Positions 55,974 through 64,000 of a DNA stretch of 64,000 nt are shown here, in pieces. How positions within the stretch are numbered: position 1 is the stretch's first letter; each line of letters starts with the position of its first letter. The stretch covers positions 2,356,001-2,420,000 of the forward strand of contig OX424561.1 in the NCBI GenBank assembly GCA_949152475.1. The letters are read 5' to 3'. The notes below the pieces were generated by a model. The model saw only the letters and a program-made list of their open reading frames with translations, did no database searches and had not been told where the DNA came from. Position numbers and translations under genes: made by a program. The DNA comes from Terebella lapidaria (lineage: Eukaryota; Annelida; Polychaeta; Terebellida; Terebellidae).

Positions 55974-56405
55974 TCACTCATTGTTGACTGAGATCCCTGC
56001 GAGATCGTTGTTGATTGCTGGGGGTGTGTGGCAATGTGACTCGTTCCCCATAGCAAATGCATCGCCCTTTTGCGTAACTGTTGCGCAACAGTAGAGTCCT
56101 TTACGCCGCACATTGCACTGCCATTTAGTGACATTCTTCCCGATCCTTTTGATGCTATATTTGTAGCCTTGGCTATCTTTTAGTAAGTCTTTCCCTCTCT
56201 GACTTGCGTTCGGCTGGATTTTGAAGTGAGGAGGAGCACTTGTTGCAACAGCGGTCTTTCTACATGATGAGCATGTAATATATGTTGTGTCGAAATTTAG
56301 ACATCTTTCGTGCCTCTTCCGCAGGCACTTCCAGCACGACACCATGTCAGTTTCAGTCGTATTTTCTTGACATACGAAGCATTTGCTTATCTGAGCGCTC
56401 GCCAT
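55974..56405 (-). CDS. PHD-FLYWCH zinc-finger protein (143 aa)
   Basis: A single-exon frame in a strong Kozak context (AAACATGG). Residues 9-48 form a compact C4-H-C3 PHD-type finger: Cys9, 12, 24 and 27, His32, Cys35, 45 and 48, with the usual 2-, 4-, 2- and 2-residue spacings. Residues ~68-128 are a FLYWCH-type finger: SQGYKYSI, TKWQC (Trp95, Cys97), Cys106/107 and HCH (His124, His126). Both modules bind zinc and occur in chromatin or DNA-binding proteins; FLYWCH is also common in transposase-related genes. The C-terminus after ~128 is short and the stop is TGA. Function is unknown. It could be a terminal exon of a larger gene, or a domesticated or transposon-borne fragment. No promoter could be assigned. 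Confidence 0.75.
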   Translation of the reverse strand: MASAQISKCFVCQENTTETDMVSCWKCLRKRHERCLNFDTTYITCSSCRKTAVATSAPPHFKIQPNASQRGKDLLKDSQGYKYSIKRIGKNVTKWQCNVRRKGLYCCATVTQKGDAFAMGNESHCHTPPAINNDLAGISVNNE

Positions 56406-58180
56406 GTTTGACAGCTAATTCATATGCATGTTTCAACACACAACAGGAGCTTAAATACCGGTTTCTTGAAGGTATTATAGGAACTGCTCGCAACCAGATT
56501 TACTCTGAAATTCATCGAGAACTGCTCAAAATTCGCTTTAATTCCCTTCCATAAATCCAATTAACGCTATCACTGTATGCAGTCTATTTATTTCTGATCT
56601 TGATCATTATAGTATGAATTCTTTTGATGATATTAAGTAAGTATAACTGTCATATTTCAAAAGGAAAATATTTTATTGCAATTAAGGTATATCTGTGCCA
56701 ATCTTTGATTTATTGTAAAAAAAATTCAATTGGCAATTAATAGTTACCTCAGTGAAACTCACTGTCACGGGTGAGACAAACTTCCGACGCTCAGATTCAA
56801 TTAAGATTTTTAAACTCATTTACACAACTGCCATATTTCAGGAATTTGAATGGTTTGGTTGTATAACTTGCCAGTATGGATCTAGCTCACATGGTGGTAA
56901 AGCGGCTATCTTTTGCAACGTTTCAAAATTTTGCTCATATAAGCCTATCACAATCTATTGCAATATTACATTTTGGTTGAAATTTTAGCGTATATAGCTG
57001 CATGTCAACAGAGATTTTGTATGTTTTTGTATGTTTGTAAAATGTCAAAATGACTTTTGACATTTTACAAATAAACGTAGACCAAAATATGGCAAGAACA
57101 CCCGATTTAGGACAGAAAATGGACGAACTCGTCTGGAAATATTAATAAATTATTCCCACAAATCTCCCACAAATCTCGTAATCGGGTAAACCATTTGGAT
57201 GAGCAAGAAGTAAAAAAAAAACGACTACCGCGGATTGTCCTCCTTCGCCTATAACACTAACTATATGGTTTGTGACAATGATTTCATGGATACTTGGTTT
57301 CTTACTTGCGTATCAAATATATTGGTAGGCCTACTCGCTCAATATTCAAAGTCGCCCCACAAAGTGCTAGTCCCAAATAGTCGCCCCAATTTTTTTCCCT
57401 GAAATAGAGCAAAAAATTTCCGAATTGTTTTTCTATTTTTTGTTAGTATAGCCTAAGTGACGCTCGTGTGCGGGTCTATGTCTCACCCCACCCCCCAATC
57501 CCCCAACCCCCTCCCACACAACCACAACCGGTTCATACTCCAAAGTAGTGCTTCTAAATATCTGGGCTTCCATGGGCCATTGGGCCTAACGGGCTACGTG
57601 ATCACTCTTTATAGGTTCTCGAATTCACGTTGAAGACGATTTACCATTGTTTTGTCCCCCATACGAGTTGAACATGAAGTCGCCCCACATCCATACTCCT
57701 CCAATGTCGCCCCACATCCATACTCGCCCTAGGCTAATAAATCTGTCATAGAACATATATGTATACCCTAGTGTTTTATGACAAGAGCGAACAAGTGAGG
57801 GCACATACAAGGCAGGCTTACGATACAGGCCTAATAAGCTGACATTGACAAAATGAGGCACTAATCATCATAAAATGTATATTCTCCCCACGAATCGCAG
57901 CTTCAGAATAGTCGCCCCATGCAGGGTGCAGGCCAACTCGCCCCAATAGTGCACAATACTTGTCACAACCTTAACTATTTATCCCTCCGCTGTAAGAAAA
58001 AAGTCCGTCCTTGATATTGATGAAATCCATTTATAAAACTGTTCCAACCATTTCACCACCGGATGGAAAATATTCTTCGACACAATCAGCAACTGTTTAA
58101 ACCTTTCTTTATTCAGTTATGATAACTAATAAAATCAATATTGCATGGAAATAGTTCCGTCCTCCGCCGACGTCGGAACC
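56406..58180. other. Intergenic sequence with a hairpin and a TCGCCCCA motif cluster
   Basis: No gene seen. A perfect 17-bp-arm hairpin lies at 57034-57071 (TTTGTAAAATGTCAAAA, loop TGAC). From 57350 to 57945 TCGCCCCA recurs about six times, once within a tandem pair carrying CATCCATACTC at 57680-57725. C-rich runs occur near 57482-57520. Confidence 0.5.
57034..57071. repeat. Perfect hairpin, 17-bp arms
   Basis: TTTGTAAAATGTCAAAA is exactly inverse to 57055-57071 with a TGAC loop. No target duplication is evident. Confidence 0.7.
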
Positions 58181-58190
58181 CTATATAAAG
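58181..58190 (+). promoter_or_regulatory. TATA box of the OB-fold gene
   Basis: CTATATAAAG lies ~148 bp upstream of the start codon at 58330, implying transcription from about 58212 and a ~118-nt 5' UTR. GC content rises here (CCTCCGCCGACGTCGG just upstream, with a GACGTC half-CRE). Placement is inference from consensus and distance. Confidence 0.6.
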
Positions 58191-58329
58191 GCCCTGGTGT
58201 GACCCACGCGCCATTTCCGAGCGGATTTGCTGTGCGTGTAGCCTCGTCGAATAGCACCGAGAGTGAACGATTGAACAGTTGAATCACACCAGCCACCGGA
58301 CTTTGGAAAAAAAGTTGATTTTTCGCAAC

Positions 58330-61022
58330 ATGGAACACAACAATCAGGCAAGCGGGAGCAAAGATGACGGAGCTGGTCCGAGCAAGAAGTTCAAGTCAGA
58401 ATCTGAGCGCACATCACCCAACAGCAAGTGAGTATAGCCTATATACGTACCTCATAGTCATGCACACCTGGCTATCATGTACATCTAGAATCTGAATCTG
58501 CTGAATCTGTCTTTAAAAATAATAGAGTATAGACATGGAAGTCATATGCTCCAATATTGTAGCTTTCAAGATTTTGTTCATATAGATCTATGCGATAGGC
58601 GCCTAAAGGCCTATATTTTTTGCACAATGAAACGCTTGACCTAACGGGTGACAGTAAGACGCCAGCTTTCGTAGTGTGATATAGATCTTAAGAACTTGTT
58701 GGGTGTACTTTCCCAGAAATTTTCCCCTGTCTGAATCAGTATTCTCGGCTAGGATGTACGATTAACTAGGCAATTTTATTAGCAACTAATATCCCATACC
58801 TAGATTCCAGAATAGACGTAGAATGAATACCCAGTATTAAGTGTTCCGAGTAGTGATGGGACGATCATCGACTCTAGTCGAAAGTCAGTCGTTTGCTATG
58901 AAAATTCAAGCGCTCGATTATATATTTAGAGCTCGATTTTCATCAATGCGCTAAAGTACGGTAGTTGCTTTCCGATCTATTTCGTACTCATCTGCCCGGT
59001 GCTGTGCATTTCGTACCATCAATTATTTGGACCCACGCATGTACCTAACGAAGGGCGAACGTTATGATTTGGATCGAATTTAACGGAGTGCGAAGTGTTT
59101 GTTTGTGAGCACTGGGTGGGTACGATCAGTTAACTGGAAAAAAGATGGCAGAGAGCAATCAAAACTTGTCAAAAGTTGTTGTTTTTAATACTCAAAATTG
59201 GTCGTGATTAGTGAACTAAACTACATACAGGTAGGGGATGTCAGAGTGCCATCAACTGCTGAGATAATGTTCTTGTGTTATGTTCTGACTAGAATTACAT
59301 AACACTGATTTTATGTATGTTCATTCTCATTGATTTTCCCCAGTACAAAACTGTCCCTGGCAGCCATACGGACAGGCAGAGGCGTGGCTGAAGGCCGGGT
59401 GCAGATGCAAGTGGTCAAAAAAGCCAGTACTATGGTGTTCCAAGGTCGTAACGGGCCGCAAAGCAAGACTAAAGCAGTCGTCGCTGATGACTCCAACATT
59501 ATGGCTGTGTACATTATGGACGAAAGGATAGCCTCTAGCATGGCGGAGGGACGCTCCTACTCCATCAGCAAGGTCTCGATGGACAACGGGGTTGTAAGGA
59601 TATCTTCCTCAGCTTCCGCATACAGGCACGTTCACAACAAAATTCTTAGCTTCAATTTGTGCTTTTTAACTGCACCTCGCATGTTAACTGGCAATAGCTA
59701 TTCCTTCTCATGTTCAAATCCATATTTCTGATTTTTTTCACAACTTCATTGCCTTATCAGGCTTCTCTGATGTATTGTCATTTTGTATAGATATAAACAT
59801 AACATTACTTCTTTTGATATTCCAGGATTGGCATGATCCCAGTCCCAGCTGAGTTGTTGGCACAAGCGGATAACATTCTGACTGGACCGTGTATCGACTA
59901 TAAGCGCATCGAGGAGATCAAAGAGCTCCACCCACCCACAAGATGCTCTTTTCGAGGCAGGGTTATCTCCGTAAGTAAAAGTAGTGATTCAATTATACAA
60001 ATTATTATGAATCATAGATGTCTTCTGTATAATAGTTCATGCACTGGAGATTATGAATGTTTCTTGTCCCTGTGTAAATCATATAGTGTTGATGGTGTCG
60101 AGCATTAGTTGTTTTGAGCAGTAATAAATGACTTATTTAATTTAGAGTTAATGTTAGAGTCATGAGAATGAGTGATTTGTGCCTCTTTGGTCAATGCAGA
60201 TATTCACGAAATCTTACTCGTTTAATCTTCGTTGAGCAGCTTGAAATGTACTTTGAATCCTTTTATGTTGCAGGACATGGCGCTCCGCAATGTGCAGTCG
60301 GGTGGAACATCAACCGCTCTCAGAGACATCATCGTGTCAGACGACACCGGAGAGCTGCGATGCACACTGTGGCGTGATGCCACGAACTTGCAAACGCCGC
60401 CCGGTGTGAGAGTTTGCGTGAAGGATGCTACGCTGACCTTTAATTCGTTTCACAAATCAGTGGTGACCTCGATCAATGCTCCAGATGAGCTCGAAGTGAG
60501 TATTGATATGTATTCAATATAATCGTCGTCACATACGCATAGTATATGTACTCTTTATGCTCTCGTCACTATTAACCTTGTTAGTTCTGCACTGAGTGTG
60601 TCTATCAAGCATTCATAAACAGTGTAGTTTTAGTGAGCTTACAACACCTACCATTTTTTATTCGCAAGCCAAATAAATATGATCTAATTGTGAGCACTGA
60701 ACTTTGGGACACAGTATTCAATGTAATGTCCTTCTTCTCCCAATCCATCCCTCTAACTTGTGAAACGATAATTTTATTTTTTCAGGTGATTCAACAGTCC
60801 AAAAAAGCGCGAATCACTTTACTGGGCCTCGGTGCAACAGATGAGGACACCCTCACGATGTTAGCATCTGTCGATTCCATTGACATGGAGCTGCGGGTAG
60901 CAAAAAGGCTGCTTCTCAACGACAAGTCCGAGGACGACTTAATCGATGACTTACCCCTTGCTGGTGAAGGCTCAGTCGACAAAGGAGAACTTAAAGATTT
61001 CCATCCGGACACCCCTTTGTAA
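58330..61022 (+). CDS. Putative single-stranded-DNA-binding protein with tandem OB folds, 327 aa, five exons
   Basis: Coding exons by splice sites and phase: 58330-58427, 59344-59625, 59826-59970, 60274-60495 and 60786-61022 (984 nt with TAA). Introns 1, 3 and 4 are GT-AG; intron 2 starts GCACGT, a GC-AG intron, and is the only choice that keeps phase. The start codon has a strong context (AACATGG). Residues 1-33 are polar (GPSKKFK may be a nuclear signal). Residues ~40-127 (GRVQMQVV, KAVVADDSNIMAVYI) and ~155-250 (CSFRGRVIS, IIVSDDTGELRCTLW) each read as a five-strand OB fold like those of RPA70. The C-terminus is acidic. The role in DNA binding is inferred from the fold. RPA-like proteins are also carried by some Helitrons, but the introns and TATA box favour a host gene. 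Confidence 0.8.
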
Positions 61023-61350
61023 ATTGAAACTCAACCAGGAATTGTTCATTAGCTTTCTTAGTTCCATGTTCTTCCATCCTGACACCGCTTTGTAAATTGT
61101 ACAGGTGACGTGCCTATTCCCGAGCGGGGACTTAAACCCGAGCACCCCCGTCGTAATCGTCGTCGTTGATTGTACAAGGTGCAAGACATGACAAAGTGAT
61201 TGCATACAGTGCAAAGTTTAATGCATGCTACCACAACAACAGAATAAACGACGTAGACAGTACTAGGGGGTAGATAGTACTAGGGGGTGCTCGGGTCTAA
61301 GTCCGCACTCGGGAATAGGCACGTCACCTGTAACGCAACCAGGAATTGTT
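60999..61350 (+). repeat. Tandem duplication of the CDS end and 3' UTR, interrupted by a MITE
   Basis: TTCCATCCGGACACC with the following stop codon and ACCAGGAATTGTT (60999-61046) is repeated 74 bp downstream as 61073-61100 joined to 61333-61350. The second copy is split by the MITE 61102-61330. The duplication lies outside the frame's stop, so the protein is unaffected. Confidence 0.8.
61102..61330. mobile_element. Tc1/mariner-type MITE in the 3' UTR (229 bp)
   Basis: Terminal repeats of ~48 bp start CAGGTGACGTGCCTATTCCC and are inverse at the other end with few mismatches. TA flanks both sides (61100-61101 and 61331-61332). The undisturbed paralogous site at ~61027 confirms the insertion point. 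The interior has AGTACTAGGGGG twice. Confidence 0.85.
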
Positions 61351-61596
61351 TTGATAAATATGTTACCTCACTTGTTTAGATACAGTTTTTTTTAGTTGAC
61401 TTAGTTTATGTTCTTCAGTTTGTGTTTGGAAAAGCCTTTTAGTTCACTTAGTTCGTGTGTTTTACCTGACAAGTTCTTTAGTTTTTTGTTTGCAAACATT
61501 CTTGTCACTTAGTTCTCTCAGTTTGTGTCTTTATTTGTGCTGCCATATATGTGTTCTGTGATACAAATTGTGATATCTTATTCAAGTTTGGGTTAT

Positions 61597-61602
61597 AATA
61601 AA
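61597..61602 (+). terminator. Polyadenylation signal AATAAA
   Basis: AATAAA about 575 bp after the stop codon of the OB-fold gene, followed by T/GT-rich sequence. An AATAAA near 61241 inside the MITE is an alternative. Between them the 3' UTR (61385-61540) has loose repeats of CTTAGTT and TTTGTGT. Confidence 0.45.
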
Positions 61603-61789
61603 TATGTTCATTATCTCTACGCATTGTTTTTGCTCTTTCATAAAATTGCCTGTTGTGAACACTATCAGGCAATTGACATGGTGAGGCTACATTCCTTGAC
61701 ACCAACAATACAAGTAGTAACCAATGATTACTGCCCCCTGTGCACAAGTATCATGGAATTCCCCGAACAAAGGTTTTATCCGCTATAGA

Positions 61790-62250
61790 TTTGATACCTG
61801 TAGTAACAATATTAATTAGTTAATACCACTAACTTGTTACAACAGTTGAAACATTCGTTATCAGCAAATTGGAATACAGAAATCATTCGTAATGTTAGGA
61901 ATGGGTTTCCTATCCAGTCGTGTGAAAAGCTTCTCTGGAAATTTGTTAAGAAACAAGTCCTTGAATATTTCAGTTGTTACCATCATTACTGCATGGAATA
62001 AAAATAGTTAAAGCCTGGAACTGACATTGATGAAAGATATTGGCCAACAGTGATGATATTTTTTTCTGGATTAACATATTTTGGGCAATAAACCTTGCAG
62101 GCATCCGAATACGACGGAAAATTTGCTTCTGAATATTTCATTCACAAACCGGCATAGAAAGAACCGTAACCGCTTCAATGGATCATCCTGTACAAACACA
62201 AAGCGCTCCGCAGTGGGGCCGTAAAAAAATCGAATTGTAATTAGATTTTT
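61790..62250. other. Intergenic sequence, nothing recognised
   Basis: AT-rich sequence after the OB-fold gene. No coding frame with a recognisable domain and no repeat structure that I can support. Confidence 0.4.
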
Positions 62251-62257
62251 ACAGTTG

Positions 62258-62540
62258 GATTTCGCCAAGTGTCACTGCGGAGCAGTGATAAAAAAAACCA
62301 CCACCGTAATTAATGTGAGAAGTATTGTCAAGAAGTCATCACCTCCAAAGTGCGCCCACTCAATTTTGATGTAATTGCTCAAAATCAGCTCGAAACAATT
62401 GTTCACAGCGCTGATATAACCTCATTGTATTACTGTTTTCTACTTTTACAGCAAAAGTCTTAAAATCTGCCAAAATGCTAAAATCTAAAACGTAAAAAAG
62501 ACGCTGCATTTCGCCAAGGCTGCACTGCAGCGTTTTCTCG
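62258..62540 (+). mobile_element. Helentron-like subtype A 3' end (solo)
   Basis: Inner terminus GATTTCGCCAAGT with CACTGCGGAGCAGTG, then the outer terminus with GCTGC-ACT-GCAGC and TTTTCTCG ending at 62540. The hairpin loop ACT matches the solo end at 3670-3702 rather than the TT loop of the other elements. Confidence 0.65.
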
Positions 62541-62550
62541 TTTGTTTGTT

Positions 62551-62626
62551 ACTTGACGAAATAAAATTTCGTCAAGTATGTTGGTCAGTACGGTTTTTTA
62601 CTTGACGAAATAAAATTTCGTCAAGT
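62551..62626 (+). mobile_element. Two subtype B 5' hairpins in tandem
   Basis: ACTTGACGAAAT-AAA-ATTTCGTCAAGT occurs at 62551-62577 and 62600-62626, each followed by ATGTTGGTCAGTACGG and T-rich sequence. They lead into the 266-bp array; no 3' end is reached inside the window. Confidence 0.7.
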
Positions 62627-62689
62627 ATGTTGGTCAGTACGGTTTTTTTGTTTTTTTGTTTTTTTGTTTGTTTGTTTGTTCGCTCTATA

Positions 62690-64000
62690 ACTCGAAAACC
62701 GTTGGTCCTAGAGCAAAAAGGAGCTCAATTTCGACCCAAAGGGTAATATTAATCTATTCTATAATATTATATATCAAATTAAAGTCATTGGACACAGGTG
62801 GTGTCAAATTACACAAAACCGGAAGTAGAATTATTTGGAATCTCCAGGCCACCAGAAACGCATAGGAATTGGTTTGACACTTCTAGACCCAATATTAAGT
62901 GCGCTATGGCCAAATCCCCTATTATCGCCCATGTAAAGCTGTTTTTCAGTATATCTCAAAAACTATTGGTCCTAGAGCAAAAAGGAGCTTAATTTCGACC
63001 CAAAGGGTAATATTAATCTATTATATACTTTAAAATATCCAATTAAAGTCATTCTTAATGGTGGTGGTGTCAAATTACTCAAAACCGGAAGTAGAATTAT
63101 TTGGAATCTCCAGGCCACCAGAAAGGCATAGGAAGTGGTTTGACACTTCTAGACCCAATATTAAGTGCGCTATGGCCAAATCCCCTATTATCGCCCATGT
63201 AAAGCTGTTTTTTAGTATATCTCAAAAACTATTGGTCCTAGAGCAAAAAGGAGCTTAATTTCGACCCAAAGGGTAATATTAATCTATTATATACTATAAA
63301 ATATCCAATTAAAGTTATTCTTAATGGTGGTGGTGTCAAATTACTCAAAACCGGAAGTAGAATTATTTGGAATCTCCAGGCCACCAGAAAGGCATAGGAA
63401 GTGGTTTGACACTTCTAGACCCAATATTAAGTGCGCTATGGCCAAATCCCCTATTATCGCCCATGTAAAGCTGTTTTTTAGTATATCTCAAAAACTATTG
63501 GTCCTAGAGCAAAAAGGAGCTTAATTTCGACCCAAAGGGTAATATTATTCTATTATATACTATAAAATATCCAATTAAAGTTATTCTTAATGGTGGTGGT
63601 GTCAAATTACTCAAAACCGGAAGTAGAATTATTTGGAATCTCCAGGCCACCAGAAAGGCATAGGAAGTGGTTTGACACTTCTAGACCCAATATTAAGTGC
63701 GCTATGGCCAAATCCCCTATTATCGCCCATGTAAAGCTGTTTTTCAGTATATCTCAAAAACTATTGGTCCTAGAGCAAAAAGGAGCTTAATTTCGACCCA
63801 AAGGGTAATATTAATCTATTATATACTATAAAATATCCAAGTAAAGTCATTCTTAATGGTGGTGGTGTCAAATTACTCAAAACCGGAAGTAGAATTATTT
63901 GGAATCTCCAGGCCACCAGAAAGGCATAGGAAGTGGTTTGACATTTCTAGACCCAATATTAAGTGCGCTATGGCCAAATCCCCTATTATCGCCCATGTAA
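62690..64000 (+). repeat. 266-bp tandem array, about five units, continuing past the window
   Basis: Units step by 266 bp (for example GGTGTCAAATTACTCAAAAC at 63066, 63332 and 63598). Shared landmarks with the 257-bp family are AAACCGGAAGTAGAATTATT, CTATTATCGCCCAT, TATCTCAAAAACTATTGGTC and TAGAGCAAAAAGGAGCT. The last four units are almost identical and the first is more diverged. The repeated 66-codon frame starting MVVVSNYS is a by-product of the repeat. Confidence 0.85.

Noticed and set aside
63058-63790. 66-codon frames MVVVSNYS in the 266-bp array
   Set aside because: Identical because the DNA repeats are identical; 266 is not a multiple of three and no frame runs through units.

Overview
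The window is animal nuclear DNA, most likely from a marine invertebrate. It is AT-rich, and it holds one intron-containing gene, one small zinc-finger frame, one very large intact transposon protein, and otherwise layered transposable elements and satellite-like arrays. There are no bacterial operons, rRNA genes or CRISPR arrays. The species cannot be named from the sequence alone.

Layout. 1-3.4 kb: two non-autonomous hAT-like elements with target-site duplications, plus dispersed repeats. 3.4-31 kb: an almost unbroken chain of non-autonomous Helentron/Helitron2-like elements. They have a 5' terminal hairpin, a matching subterminal inverted motif at the 3' end followed by a second hairpin, and insertion between T and T. 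Three subtypes are visible (called A, B and C here), each with its own matched pair of ends. A elements carry arrays of a ~257-bp repeat; B and C carry AGGTCA-rich and CRE-rich interiors. The order of 5' hairpins and bodies fits repeated insertion of elements into the (TTTG)n tract just inside another element's 5' end. 31-43 kb: an intact 2,422-residue Helentron protein on the minus strand, with 23-residue STPR-like repeats, Cys clusters, OTU protease, HUH Rep, PIF1-type helicase and an EEP endonuclease, surrounded by AT-rich flanks. 43-50.4 kb: a second repeat family (two long copies plus a relative) with its own terminal hairpins, and a piggyBac-like MITE. 50.5-51.3 kb: a 32-bp minisatellite. 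52-55.7 kb: nested foldback/MITE elements. 55.97-56.4 kb: a PHD-FLYWCH zinc-finger frame. 58.1-61.6 kb: a five-exon gene for a 327-residue protein with two predicted OB folds, a TATA box and a GC-AG intron; its 3' UTR carries a MITE inside a duplicated segment. 62.2-64 kb: a Helentron 3' end followed by subtype-B 5' hairpins and a 266-bp tandem array that runs off the window.

How the parts relate. The large Helentron protein is of the right class to mobilise elements with T|T insertion, but its own ends could not be identified, so a donor-client link is inference. The non-autonomous elements repeatedly carry consensus-like transcription-factor sites (AGGTCA DR1/DR0, CRE, ETS), so the chain is a dense collection of potential regulatory sites. 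The OB-fold gene looks like a host gene, or a gene derived from an RPA-like protein.
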